Program-made: the position numbers and the translations under genes
The notes under the pieces: model-generated
Seen by the model: only the letters and a program-made list of their open reading frames with translations
Database searches by the model: none
What the model was told of the DNA's origin: nothing
Assembly: GCA_947589505.1 (NCBI GenBank)
Contig: CANQCF010000003.1
Coordinates: 1 to 57,792 of the forward strand
DNA from: an uncultured Acetatifactor sp.
GTDB lineage: Bacteria; Bacillota; Clostridia; Lachnospirales; Lachnospiraceae
Direction of reading: 5' to 3'
DNA: 57,792 nucleotides
Shown: one piece after another, positions 43,359 to 52,454 of the stretch
How positions within the stretch are numbered: the stretch's first letter is position 1
How the letters are laid out: each line of letters opens with the position of its first letter

Positions 43359-44800
43359 GATTGCTCATCCGTCCCTATTTCCCTGATCACTCTGAAACAC
43401 ATCCACGCAAACCAAAGCACCGCAACCGCCATGCTGTTTTTACAATCCATTCTTCCCTGTCCCTGCATGGTGTACCAAATACAGATCCAAATCCCCATCG
43501 CTCCGCAGACCAATCCTGCGGAGATCTCTTTTTTTAGCTTTTTCTTCTGAGGAGCGATCCCTGCAGTACACAGACGGGCCATAAGCCCCAGAACCGCCGT
43601 CAGCCCCAATCCCAGGACAAAACAGCAGCTTCCATATCTCACCGCGAGAGCTGTGAGAAAAGGCGTCTGCCGTCTCATCACATCATAATTTCCCCTCGCA
43701 TAAGAGTCATAATATGACATTCTGAGATACACTCTGCCGAAAACCGGAGCAAAACCGTATCCCAGCAGATCCAGAGCGATGTCACTGACAATTTTTTCCC
43801 TATCGTCCGCCCAGCCGAGGCCAACCATCTCCAGATACAATCTCCTGACCGTCCGGTCATCGAGAGCGCTCTCGATCTTCCTCCCCATAACCAGGTCAAT
43901 CCCCTCGCTGCCGCTCATACACGTTTTGAGATCCTCCTGGGATATGCGGGATCTCAGCTCCCAGGGCCAGTTCCCGTAATAAACCTGCAGCGTTCCCCCG
44001 CAGAATCTCCGCATCATCGCTCCCTCAAAGGTATTTTCCATCCGGCCGTACGCGCCGGTCTGCGCAGTCAATTCTGCAGCCAGGGGCGTAAGTCCCAGAA
44101 AAACAGCAGCCAGCAGCACAACCCCCAGATTTTTCCGAAGATTCCCCCTGTCGGATTTCAGAATACTCAGAATACCGTACAAAATCACCGGAATAACTCC
44201 AATCCAGCGATATTCCGGCATCAAAAGCGTTTCCGCCAGCCAGAGGATTCCCAGCTCCGCCTCTGCCTTGGCGGAAATTCTCACGGAAACGCTTCCGTCC
44301 GCTTCCCGGCCCCAGGCCCCCCTGAGAAATACTCCCAGCTGCAGCAGAAGAAGAGATCCTGTCAGCGAACAGGGCAGGACCGCCAGATGACACTGCATTG
44401 CCACAGGTACCGTCACGAGAACCAGCGCGCCCCAATGCGTCAAAAGAGCAGGGGGAGTGCTCTTAGAATTTCCTCCAAGAGACAGAAGACATTTTAAAAA
44501 AAAGAAGGCTGAGGCATACCCCGCGCCGAGCTGCAGGAGAGAAAGCAGACAGTAATACGGCACGGGAACCACCGCAGCAGCTCCCCGCGCCGCACGAATC
44601 AAAAGGGGGTACAGAATCCCCGTATAATCGTCGCAGACCAGGCTCTCACTGACATTCACCAGAAACAGGCTGTCTCCATATTCCTGAAAAGAGGAAATAT
44701 TACAGAATATCCACAGGAGACCCAGCACGGCCTGGACAGTCAAGCCTATGAACAATACCCTGCCGATCACCGCAGAGAGATGTCTCGCCGCCTTGCGCAT
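43355..44800 (-). CDS. Multi-pass membrane protein, GT-C-like, unknown
   Basis: A 481-residue protein with about ten hydrophobic helices. The first large loop (YGDSLFLVNVSESLVCDDYTGILYP) is acidic and follows helix 1, the position of the catalytic acidic residues in GT-C enzymes. I do not recognise a named family. It is 4 bp downstream of wecE and overlaps the next gene by 4 bp, so it belongs to that operon. A transferase that uses a lipid-linked amino sugar would fit, but the evidence is only positional. Confidence 0.5.
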   Translation of the reverse strand: MRKAARHLSAVIGRVLFIGLTVQAVLGLLWIFCNISSFQEYGDSLFLVNVSESLVCDDYTGILYPLLIRAARGAAAVVPVPYYCLLSLLQLGAGYASAFFFLKCLLSLGGNSKSTPPALLTHWGALVLVTVPVAMQCHLAVLPCSLTGSLLLLQLGVFLRGAWGREADGSVSVRISAKAEAELGILWLAETLLMPEYRWIGVIPVILYGILSILKSDRGNLRKNLGVVLLAAVFLGLTPLAAELTAQTGAYGRMENTFEGAMMRRFCGGTLQVYYGNWPWELRSRISQEDLKTCMSGSEGIDLVMGRKIESALDDRTVRRLYLEMVGLGWADDREKIVSDIALDLLGYGFAPVFGRVYLRMSYYDSYARGNYDVMRRQTPFLTALAVRYGSCCFVLGLGLTAVLGLMARLCTAGIAPQKKKLKKEISAGLVCGAMGIWICIWYTMQGQGRMDCKNSMAVAVLWFAWMCFRVIREIGTDEQS

Positions 44801-44804
44801 ACCT

Positions 44805-45941
44805 TCACCCCAGATAGAATTCCCTGACTTTTTCGCAGATATAGTCCACCTGCTCCATGGTCAGCCCATAATACATCGGCAGGCGCACCAGGCGCTCACT
44901 CTCCCTCGTGGTATATCGATCCTCTCCGTGGAACCGGCCGAATCTTTGTCCCGCAGGGGCAGTGTGGAGAGGCACATAGTGGGATACGGCATAGATGCCG
45001 TTCTGCGCTTTCAGATATTCATCCATAAAGACCTTGCGCTCCGCCCCGTCCTTCACCTTCAGATAAAACATATGGCCGTTGTGCACACATCCCTCCGGAA
45101 CAACGGGGAGCTCGATCTTCCCCTGATCCGCCAAAGGTTTCAGCGACTCATAATAACGGTTCCAGATGGCCAGCCGTGCACTGTTGATCTCCTCCGCAAT
45201 TTCCAACTGGGCGTACAGATACGCCGCATTCATATCGCTTGGCAGATAGGAGGAACCATAGTTGATCCAGGTATACTTATCGATCTTGCCCTGAATGAAC
45301 TTGGTCCGGTTTGTCCCCTTCTCCCGGATAATTTCCGCCTCCTCCACATTCTCCGGATCCCGGATCAGCAGCGCGCCTCCCTCTCCCATGCTGTAGTTCT
45401 TTGTCTCATGAAAGCTGAAGCAGCCGTAATCCCCGAAGGTTCCAAGGGCCTTTCCCTTATAGGTGGCCATAATTCCCTGGGCCGCGTCCTCGATTACTTT
45501 CAGGCCGTATCTCCCGGCAATCTCCATGATCGTGTCCATCTCGCAGGCGACTCCGGCATAGTGCACCGGTACAATGGCGCGGGTCTTGTCCGTGATGGCT
45601 TCTTCAATCTTCTTTTCATCGATATTCATGGTGTCGGGCCGGATATCCACAAACACCGGCACCGCACCGCGCAGCACAAAGGCGTCCGCCGTGGAGACAA
45701 ACGTGTACGACGGCATGATCACTTCGTCCCCCGGCTGGATATCCGCCAGGAGCGCGGCCATCTCCGTAGCGTGGGTGCAGGATGTGGTCAGCAGGCACTT
45801 TGCGGTCCCCGTCTTCTCTTCAATCCACTGACTGCACTTTTTCGTATAGGCGCCGTCGCCGCAGATCTTCTGGTTCCGCACGCACTCTTCCATATACTTC
45901 ATCGCATTTTCCGCACAGGGCGGCACATTAAAATTGATCAT
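44805..45941 (-). CDS. wecE: dTDP-4-amino-4,6-dideoxygalactose transaminase (WecE/RffA)
   Basis: PLP-dependent sugar aminotransferase that converts dTDP-4-keto-6-deoxyglucose to dTDP-Fuc4N. The 378-residue protein follows E. coli WecE nearly block by block: LLTTSCTHATEMAALLADIQ, VDIRPDTMNIDEKKIEEAI, AIVPVHYAGVACEMDTIM, IEDAAQGIMATYKGKALG, CFSFHETKNYSMGEGGA (PLP Lys in TKN) and FGRFHGEDRYTTRESERL. The ATG at 45941 with AGAGGAG just upstream is chosen over one at 46004, which would add 21 unrelated residues. A consensus promoter lies about 110 bp upstream. Its substrate is made by RmlB in this locus. Confidence 0.92.
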   Translation of the reverse strand: MINFNVPPCAENAMKYMEECVRNQKICGDGAYTKKCSQWIEEKTGTAKCLLTTSCTHATEMAALLADIQPGDEVIMPSYTFVSTADAFVLRGAVPVFVDIRPDTMNIDEKKIEEAITDKTRAIVPVHYAGVACEMDTIMEIAGRYGLKVIEDAAQGIMATYKGKALGTFGDYGCFSFHETKNYSMGEGGALLIRDPENVEEAEIIREKGTNRTKFIQGKIDKYTWINYGSSYLPSDMNAAYLYAQLEIAEEINSARLAIWNRYYESLKPLADQGKIELPVVPEGCVHNGHMFYLKVKDGAERKVFMDEYLKAQNGIYAVSHYVPLHTAPAGQRFGRFHGEDRYTTRESERLVRLPMYYGLTMEQVDYICEKVREFYLG

Positions 45942-46051
45942 AGTCTCCTCTTCCCAAAACACCTTTTTCTCTGTCGGGGCGTATCGCGCAAGATTCCCTG
46001 CCATGCCTGTTCACACGGGCACGGGCCCCATGCCGTCCCAGCATTATTTTC

Positions 46052-46080
46052 ATTATAGTAAGAATCCCGGATATTGTCAA
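46052..46080 (-). promoter_or_regulatory. Consensus sigma-A promoter of the wecE operon
   Basis: Minus-strand TTGACA (46075-46080) and TATAAT (46052-46057), spaced exactly 17 bp: a full match to consensus. It lies between the GtrB-like gene and wecE and would drive wecE and the three membrane-protein genes after it. No phased AAG array is present here. Confidence 0.85.
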
Positions 46081-46124
46081 ACCCGGGGCCGGGGATCGTT
46101 CAAAGCAGCCCGGGGAATAAGAAC

Positions 46125-47081
46125 CTAGGGCTTCTTCCAGCTCCCCGTCACATTTCCCCGCACATTGTCGGTGACTTTGCTGATAATATACTTCGGCCGC
46201 CCCTTGACTTCCTCATAAATACGGGCAATGTAATGTCCTATGATCCCCAGGCTCAGCATAATGAACCCGCCGATGATCAGGACCAGCAGGATCACTGTGG
46301 TGAAACCTTCCACCGCATTTCCCATGAGATAGCGGGCCAGAGTCTGCACCGCAAGGATCACGCTGAAACCGATGGAGATCATGCCCATTATCGTCACGAG
46401 CTGCAGCGGAAGAGTGCTGAAGGAGGTGGCATTGGCAACAGCATACTTCATCAGGCTGAAGAAAGACCACTTGCTGGAACCGTACTTTCGTTCCTGCACC
46501 TCATACTCCACCGTCTTTGTCTCAAAACCGGCCCAGAAAGTCAGAGCCCGGAAGAAGGTATTCCGCTCCGGAAGATTCAGAAGCACCTGAACCACCTTGC
46601 GGTCCAGAAGCTTAAAGTCTGAAGAGGAACTCATATCCATCTTGATCAGACGGCTCATGATCCTGTAAAAAAGGCCCGCGGAGATTTTGTAGAAAAAATT
46701 CTCCCTTCCCCTTTTGGACTTGATGCCCTCCACGATCTCCGCCCCCTCCTGCCAGAGCTTCCACATCTCCGGGATCGCCTCAGGGGGATGCTGCAGGTCA
46801 CAGTCCATCACCACCACCGCGTCCCCCGAGGAAAGTTCCAGGCCGGCAAAGATTCCGGCCTCCTTTCCGAAATTGCGCGAGAACTCCGCTCCCCGGATGC
46901 AGGGATTTTCTTTTGCAGCCTTGCAGATCTCCGCAAAAGTATTATCCCCGGAGCCGTCGCTGATAAAAATCAGCTCATAGTCTATTTTTTCCCGCTCAAA
47001 GAGATTCCTGAGCGTTTCCGCCGTGTTTGCGATATTCATCTCTTCATTATAGGCGGGCAGCACCACCGATAAAAGCGCCAT
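46125..47081 (-). CDS. Polyprenyl-phosphate glycosyltransferase, GtrB/DPM1-like
   Basis: A family 2 glycosyltransferase of 318 residues that loads a sugar onto polyprenyl phosphate at the inner face. LLSVVLPAYNEEMNIANTAE, FISDGSGDN, GAEFSRNFGKEAGIFAGLE and VVMDCDLQHPPE are the GT-A motifs. Two C-terminal helices (about 230-255 and 262-290) and the tail IARIYEEVKGRPKYI are typical of GtrB. It lies next to a GtrII-family gene. No GtrA flippase is seen. Confidence 0.9.
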   Translation of the reverse strand: MALLSVVLPAYNEEMNIANTAETLRNLFEREKIDYELIFISDGSGDNTFAEICKAAKENPCIRGAEFSRNFGKEAGIFAGLELSSGDAVVVMDCDLQHPPEAIPEMWKLWQEGAEIVEGIKSKRGRENFFYKISAGLFYRIMSRLIKMDMSSSSDFKLLDRKVVQVLLNLPERNTFFRALTFWAGFETKTVEYEVQERKYGSSKWSFFSLMKYAVANATSFSTLPLQLVTIMGMISIGFSVILAVQTLARYLMGNAVEGFTTVILLVLIIGGFIMLSLGIIGHYIARIYEEVKGRPKYIISKVTDNVRGNVTGSWKKP

Positions 47082-47110
47082 AAGCTTTCTCCTTTTTTAT
47101 GTTGCCGGCA

Positions 47111-48682
47111 TCAATCCCTGTCGCTGTTCTCCGTCTTGACATACAGGATTCCGTCCACCACCTTTGTGGAATTCTTTCCCGGGAAACTGTCCATCTCCAT
47201 ATATTCCGGCGAGTAATAGATATCCCCCATCACTTCTGTATCCAGAATATTCAAAGTCGCTCCCAGGTAATACTTGATAAACGCTTCGTAGTTCTTCCCT
47301 GTGTAGAGAAGACTGTCCCCGGAAAGTCCGATCATATTTTCAGTCACCTTTCCGGTGAGGTCTGTGACGGGGAAGGCGTCATCCCCCACCACACCGATCA
47401 TGGCGATGGGAATGCCCTGATAATATCCCGGCGTCTGCTCAATCCGGTCCAGAAGACGCAGACAGTAGGCATAGGTCTTTTCATACCGTTTTTCCAGATT
47501 AGTATAGGCGATATTGTCCGTCAGCGCATAGCAGAACAACAGCACCGCCAGAGCTGCCGCCGTCACCCACTGGAAACAGAGATCCGCGGAGCCGGCGTGT
47601 TCTCCCCCGGCAAAATAATGATCCACATAAGCCCCCATTCCGATCAGAAACAGCACCCACTGGTACCGCATCAAAAGATGATATGTGACTCCCGGGGATA
47701 CAAGGAGAACACAGCTGGCCGCCAAGGGCAGGCAGACTGCCAGTCCCGCCAGCGTTCCGTAAAATCCCGCCCGTTTCCACCATTGTCCCTTCGCCGCCAG
47801 CCGGATAACCACATAAACCGCCGACGCTGCCAACGCCAAAAAAGCCGCTGCGGAAAAAGGGTTCTGAAACAGCACCCGTCCCCGGAGCGTAAAAGCGAAA
47901 AAGTCCCGATAAATCGTCCCAAGGGCGGCAAGGATTCCTTCTTTTCCTATCGTTCCCACGGAATTGATCCCCTGGTAAGAGGCGAGCTCCTTCCCCTGAA
48001 GCAGAAGCAGAACCCAAAGAATCACATAATAGAAGACCGCGCCCAGAACGCCCATGCCAAGATACTTCCCCATCTGCCCCAGGGCCCGTCCCCGGTTTTT
48101 TTTGAACGCTCCGTCCGTCTCCAGCAGAAGGATCTGATAAATGCACAGGAGCACCGCAAAGGGCAGATACGCCTGGTAAATACCCATACTGAAGGCCAGG
48201 CACAGCGCCCCCGGCAGAAAACCCAGCCGGTACTTTTTGGTAAGCGCCACCGCCAGAACCGCCAGAAACATGGCCATCATATAGCCGTCCAGAGTAAAGA
48301 CATAGGCGAAGGTGGAAGCCAGCGCCGGAAACACCGCCAGCAGTCCGCCGGTCAGGCAGATTGTCAGAGGATTTTTCAACTCCAGGAGATCCGTCAGCAC
48401 CGCCGCTGTCAGCCCCAGAAAAAAAAGTCCGATGAGGCCGATGATCCAGGGCACGGTAAAATAAGAGGAAAAACCGCACGCCACGGTCAAAAACCATCTC
48501 CCGGAAGTAATCATATTCTGGTCAAAGTACATGCTGGCCAGCCCGTCATGGTTTGGAATATCCGAGAGCATTGCCGGCAGATGAACCAGCAGTCCTGTAA
48601 AAAACGCCGCCAGAAACGCCGTCTTCTGACGCGGATCTGTTTTACTTTTGAGATTTTTGATAAGTTCCAAAGGAGTGTTCAT
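47111..48682 (-). CDS. GtrII-family membrane glucosyltransferase
   Basis: A 523-residue protein with about ten to twelve helices. The first periplasm-type loop, DIPNHDGLASMYFDQN, followed by SGRWFLTVACGF, is the signature I associate with GtrII-domain proteins, which transfer a sugar from polyprenyl phosphate to the surface glycan. The C-terminal 110 residues form an extracytoplasmic domain (TKVVDGILYVKTENSDRD at the end). It overlaps the upstream SGNH gene by 4 bp and is followed by the GtrB-like gene, a functional pair for decorating the polymer. Confidence 0.8.
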   Translation of the reverse strand: MNTPLELIKNLKSKTDPRQKTAFLAAFFTGLLVHLPAMLSDIPNHDGLASMYFDQNMITSGRWFLTVACGFSSYFTVPWIIGLIGLFFLGLTAAVLTDLLELKNPLTICLTGGLLAVFPALASTFAYVFTLDGYMMAMFLAVLAVALTKKYRLGFLPGALCLAFSMGIYQAYLPFAVLLCIYQILLLETDGAFKKNRGRALGQMGKYLGMGVLGAVFYYVILWVLLLLQGKELASYQGINSVGTIGKEGILAALGTIYRDFFAFTLRGRVLFQNPFSAAAFLALAASAVYVVIRLAAKGQWWKRAGFYGTLAGLAVCLPLAASCVLLVSPGVTYHLLMRYQWVLFLIGMGAYVDHYFAGGEHAGSADLCFQWVTAAALAVLLFCYALTDNIAYTNLEKRYEKTYAYCLRLLDRIEQTPGYYQGIPIAMIGVVGDDAFPVTDLTGKVTENMIGLSGDSLLYTGKNYEAFIKYYLGATLNILDTEVMGDIYYSPEYMEMDSFPGKNSTKVVDGILYVKTENSDRD

Positions 48683-49548
48683 GGATTTTCCTCCAGATAA
48701 TCCGCTATGGCGGAGGCAATCTTCTCCCGCCCGGCGTCGTTGGGATGGATCCCGTCCCAGGTATACAGATTCCAGTCCTCCATTTTTTCATGGGGGTAAA
48801 AGTCATGGTAGAAGTCCAGGATCTCCACTCCGTATTCCCGGGCCACCTCCAGCTCTTTCTCCACGTAATCCTCCAAAACCCCGCCCCCAAAGCTATATTC
48901 CTCACAGGTAAAGCCGCGGTCCGGGTACCAGGAATAAGTTGGCGTGGCAAGCAGGATACGCGCCTCCGGATAGCGTCTCCTCAGCAGGCTTATAACCGTC
49001 CTCAGCGCGCCGGCATACGTAGTCTCGTTTAAGGAATTTTCCTCATCATCCACCGGAATGCCGCAGTGATAGTCGTTCATGCCAAAGTCCAAAAAAAGGA
49101 TTCCGACGTCATCAAAATCCACGGCGTCTATCTCGTCAACCGTCCCTTCAAAATACCAAGTCACAGGCTCTGTCATTTTTACGCTCTGCTGTGCCAGAAA
49201 ATCCTCCGATGCCACTGCCCTTGTCAGGACTGCCATGGAGAGTATATCCTGACTGAAATCCATGGTATTTTGTGTATTCTGCCTCGCCAGGCAGGTTCCA
49301 CCGAAGGCTCCATCCAGAATTGTCAATCCGCTCTTTTCCTGAAGCCTGTCGCTCACGGAGCGGGTTCCCTGCATCTTTGCGAAGATGCTGTCCCCAAATA
49401 TGACCATATCCGGAGATTGATTCTTATTTTCTTCCGAAAGAAAGATTCCGGCCAACAGCAAACCTGTAAAGAGCAGGACCGCGGCGATCCAGTACAGGAC
49501 ACTTTTATTCTTTGTTCTGTCCGGAGATCTCTCTGGCATACCACCCAT
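48679..49548 (-). CDS. Membrane-anchored SGNH/GDSL hydrolase-like protein
   Basis: A 289-residue protein with one N-terminal membrane helix (about 17-35) and an extracytoplasmic SGNH domain: MVIFGDSIFAKMQG (nucleophile Ser), LDGAFGGTCLARQN, LDFGMNDYHCGIP and WDGIHPNDAG (catalytic Asp/His). The order matches the plus-strand SGNH gene at 39.7 kb, so the two are paralogues. I chose the ATG at 49548 because GGAGG lies 9 nt upstream; the longer frame to 49611 would add Arg-rich residues before the anchor. Acyl transfer or removal on the glycan is likely. Confidence 0.75.
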   Translation of the reverse strand: MGGMPERSPDRTKNKSVLYWIAAVLLFTGLLLAGIFLSEENKNQSPDMVIFGDSIFAKMQGTRSVSDRLQEKSGLTILDGAFGGTCLARQNTQNTMDFSQDILSMAVLTRAVASEDFLAQQSVKMTEPVTWYFEGTVDEIDAVDFDDVGILFLDFGMNDYHCGIPVDDEENSLNETTYAGALRTVISLLRRRYPEARILLATPTYSWYPDRGFTCEEYSFGGGVLEDYVEKELEVAREYGVEILDFYHDFYPHEKMEDWNLYTWDGIHPNDAGREKIASAIADYLEENP

Positions 49549-49632
49549 TGTTCCCATCCTCCGCAATCCCACGCGCTCTCTGTCCCCACGTTTTCCGGTC
49601 CGGCCGCCCACAATTTTCCTGATCCGGCGGCT

Positions 49633-51372
49633 CTATCGCTCCCTCTCGATCCTGCCGTCCATCACCCGGTAAACCATATCGCACTTCTCAATGGTCTGAA
49701 GACGGTGGGCAATGATAAGAAGGGTCTTTCTCCCTTGAAAACGATTGATGGATTCCATAATAGCGGCCTCCGTATCGTTGTCCAAGGCAGATGTCGCCTC
49801 ATCCAGGATCAATACCTCCGGGTCTGCATACAAAGCTCTCGCAATGCTGATTCTCTGTCTCTGGCCGCCGGAGAGCCGTATGCCCCTCTCTCCGATCCCG
49901 GTGTCCAGTCCTTCCGGAAGGCTCCTGACGAAATCGTCAAGCTGGGCCTCCCGGAGTACCTCCCAGACTCTCGCCTCATCAATCTCTTCCTCCGGGACGC
50001 CGAAAGCTACATTTTTGCGTATTGAATCGTCCAGCATAAAGATCATCTGCGGAATATAGCCCACGTTTTTCAGCCATCCGCGGTAATTCGTCATGATATC
50101 CGTGTTGTCCGCAAGGATTTTTCCTTCCCGGACTTTCAGAAGACCCAGCAGGATATCTACAACCGTGCTCTTCCCGGCCCCGGTGACGCCAACGATGCCC
50201 ACGGACTTTCCGACGGGTATCTCCAGATCCGCATGGTCGAAGATCAGCCGGTCAGAGTTGGGATAAGCGTATGTGATGTCCCTCATCCGGATCGCCTCCT
50301 TCACCGGAAGCTTTTCCACTGGTTTCTTAAAGTCCGTAAAATCTACTTTTTCACCGCTGATCTCATCCTGAAGATTATCTGCGACACCCATAAAAAACGG
50401 TTCAAAATAAGCCAGGGAATTGATCTGGTTGTTGATGCGGTTTACACAGGGAAGCAGTACAAAAGCCGCTGCCGCCAGCGTGCTGAGCACAGCCATCATC
50501 TCTTCCGTGGAAACTCCGCTCAGCACCTGCACCATCATATATCCCACCAGAATGGTTACACAGACCGTCTCGATCAACAGTTTCGGAATATTGTTGTATA
50601 GACTGTACTTCTGCACTGCCTCCACATATCCCTTTCCGCACTTCCGGTACTCCTCTAAGAAATAATTTTCCTTCCCGGAAATCTTTACATCCTTGATCCC
50701 CTGAACCGTCTGGGAGATCCACTTAAAAAGACCGCTGTAATAATCCTGGTTGTCCTTTCCCGCCTTATACAGAATGGGTTTCAGGATCTTTTTGATCGCC
50801 AGCATCAGGATTCCCAGGGCAAGCCCCATGATGATCGTCATCACCCCGTTCGTCAAAAGGCAGTACGTCACCACAAAAACCGTTACCACGCTGTCTGAAA
50901 AGAGCTGCAGGAGCGCAAGGATCAGCGCGTACATATTGTTCACATCTGAGGTAATGCTTCTCTGTACCACCGCCGTGTCCGCGTTCAGATAAAATTCGTA
51001 CCCTCTCCTCAGATAATTGCGCATCAGTCTCTCCGAGGTTCTGAACTGATTCGTATAGACAAAGGCATACATCAGTTTCTGTTGGATATACAGAAAACTG
51101 TTTTTCAATACATAGATCAGGATCAGCAGCGACATCACCAATACGGCAAAGCGCTTATAACTCCCGCCCCCCAGCAGAGCATACAAAGCACCCGCCAGCC
51201 GGCTGTTTTCCACCGCCTGGGGATCTATGACCAGATTGACCACGGAAACCAGGAGTCCTACGCCCGCCGTCTGCAGGAAAGCGCCGATCACCATCAAAAA
51301 GATCAGGCCGGCCATGGATCTCTTTTGCTTTCCGTCCAGCAGTTTGTTCATCTTCCGAATAATTTGTATCAT
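49633..51372 (-). CDS. PglK-like ABC flippase (permease-ATPase fusion)
   Basis: A 579-residue half-transporter. The N-terminal 320 residues hold six membrane helices; the C-terminal domain has Walker A GVTGAGKST, signature LSGGQRQRISIARAL, Walker B VLILDEATSALD and the switch His in IIAHRLQTI. Fusions of this kind in polysaccharide clusters resemble PglK, which flips lipid-linked oligosaccharides. It follows the GtrB-like gene at 51.5 kb after about 120 bp and precedes the SGNH gene. The lipid-linked substrate is not known. Confidence 0.8.
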   Translation of the reverse strand: MIQIIRKMNKLLDGKQKRSMAGLIFLMVIGAFLQTAGVGLLVSVVNLVIDPQAVENSRLAGALYALLGGGSYKRFAVLVMSLLILIYVLKNSFLYIQQKLMYAFVYTNQFRTSERLMRNYLRRGYEFYLNADTAVVQRSITSDVNNMYALILALLQLFSDSVVTVFVVTYCLLTNGVMTIIMGLALGILMLAIKKILKPILYKAGKDNQDYYSGLFKWISQTVQGIKDVKISGKENYFLEEYRKCGKGYVEAVQKYSLYNNIPKLLIETVCVTILVGYMMVQVLSGVSTEEMMAVLSTLAAAAFVLLPCVNRINNQINSLAYFEPFFMGVADNLQDEISGEKVDFTDFKKPVEKLPVKEAIRMRDITYAYPNSDRLIFDHADLEIPVGKSVGIVGVTGAGKSTVVDILLGLLKVREGKILADNTDIMTNYRGWLKNVGYIPQMIFMLDDSIRKNVAFGVPEEEIDEARVWEVLREAQLDDFVRSLPEGLDTGIGERGIRLSGGQRQRISIARALYADPEVLILDEATSALDNDTEAAIMESINRFQGRKTLLIIAHRLQTIEKCDMVYRVMDGRIERER

Positions 51373-51492
51373 TCCGATCTCCCAGGCACCGTGCCTCCCG
51401 TCCTATCCTGTTCCCGCACAGTGTACTTAAAAAAATAGATTTCCGAACTACCCTCTGACGCTTCAAACTATCATCCGCCGGGTTCCATGGCT

Positions 51493-52431
51493 CTACATGT
51501 TGATCTTTTCCCGTATCACATACTGGGGCGAGTTGTTCAAACTGATGTAGATCCTCCCGATGTATTCCCCGATCAATCCAAGCATCACCATGATCATCCC
51601 GCCGAAAAAGACGATGGCCGCCATGGTGGAACTGAATCCCAGGGGCACATCCGGCCGGACGATTTTCTTGACGACAGTGTATATGCCATACAGAAATCCC
51701 AGCGCCGCGCTGAAACTCCCTATGGCGGTGGCGATGCGCAGAGGTTTTACGGAAAAAGCCGTAAACCCATTGAACCACAACCCCAGCAGTTTTTTTAAGG
51801 TATACCCGGAACTTCCCGTCTCCCTCTCCCGGTGATCCACGTCCACATTCGCAATGCTCTTCGTGGCCCGGAGCACCAGCCCGATCACGTAGGGGTACGA
51901 GTTTTGATAACGGATCATATCCTCCGCCACAAAGCGCCGCACGATAAAGTAGCTGGAGATATACAGTTCCTTCGGTTTCCCCAGCATCACCCGGGCCATC
52001 ATCTCATTCACCCTGCTCCCGAGATTTCGGAAAGCGGAATGCTGCTTGTGAGCGTACTTCGCGTAAACCGCGTCATAACCCTCCTCCAGCTTTTTGACCA
52101 GCCTGTCCACCTGGTTTGCAGGCGTCTGCCCGTCGTCGTCCAGACAGACCACATAATCTCCCTCCGCGGCCCGAAGCCCCGCCATCAGCGCCGAGTGCTG
52201 TCCAAAATTTTTTGCAAAACTAATCCCCTTGCGCATGCCGCTGCCTGACGGTTTCTCCTCACAGAGCCGGCGGATTGTCAGGATCGTGTCGTCCGGGGAG
52301 CAGTCGTTCACCAGAATTACTTCATAGGTGTAATCCTGCATTTCCCGCATCTTTTCGTCGATCTCCGCCACAACTTTTCCCAGCGTATCCTGGGAGCGGT
52401 AACAGGGAATCACAAAACTGATCTTTTTCAT
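51493..52431 (-). CDS. Second GtrB/ArnC-like polyprenyl-phosphate glycosyltransferase
   Basis: A 312-residue GT2 enzyme with KISFVIPCYRSQ, LVNDCSPDD, ISFAKNFGQHSALMAGL and VVCLDDDGQTPANQ, then two C-terminal helices (FSAALGFLYGIYTVV and AAIVFFGGMIMVMLGLIGEYIG). It would load another sugar onto polyprenyl phosphate; ArnC-type enzymes use 4-amino sugars, which would fit WecE or PseC products. I chose the ATG at 52431 because GAGG lies 8 nt upstream; two further upstream ATGs are possible. It follows the GNAT gene. Confidence 0.85.
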   Translation of the reverse strand: MKKISFVIPCYRSQDTLGKVVAEIDEKMREMQDYTYEVILVNDCSPDDTILTIRRLCEEKPSGSGMRKGISFAKNFGQHSALMAGLRAAEGDYVVCLDDDGQTPANQVDRLVKKLEEGYDAVYAKYAHKQHSAFRNLGSRVNEMMARVMLGKPKELYISSYFIVRRFVAEDMIRYQNSYPYVIGLVLRATKSIANVDVDHRERETGSSGYTLKKLLGLWFNGFTAFSVKPLRIATAIGSFSAALGFLYGIYTVVKKIVRPDVPLGFSSTMAAIVFFGGMIMVMLGLIGEYIGRIYISLNNSPQYVIREKINM

Positions 52432-52454
52432 TTCCATTTCCTCTTTATCTTCCA

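Noticed and set aside
47099-48700. Plus-strand open frame of 533 codons opposite the GtrII gene
   Set aside because: Translation is rich in Gln, His, Arg and Lys without domain features, the mirror of a hydrophobic membrane protein.
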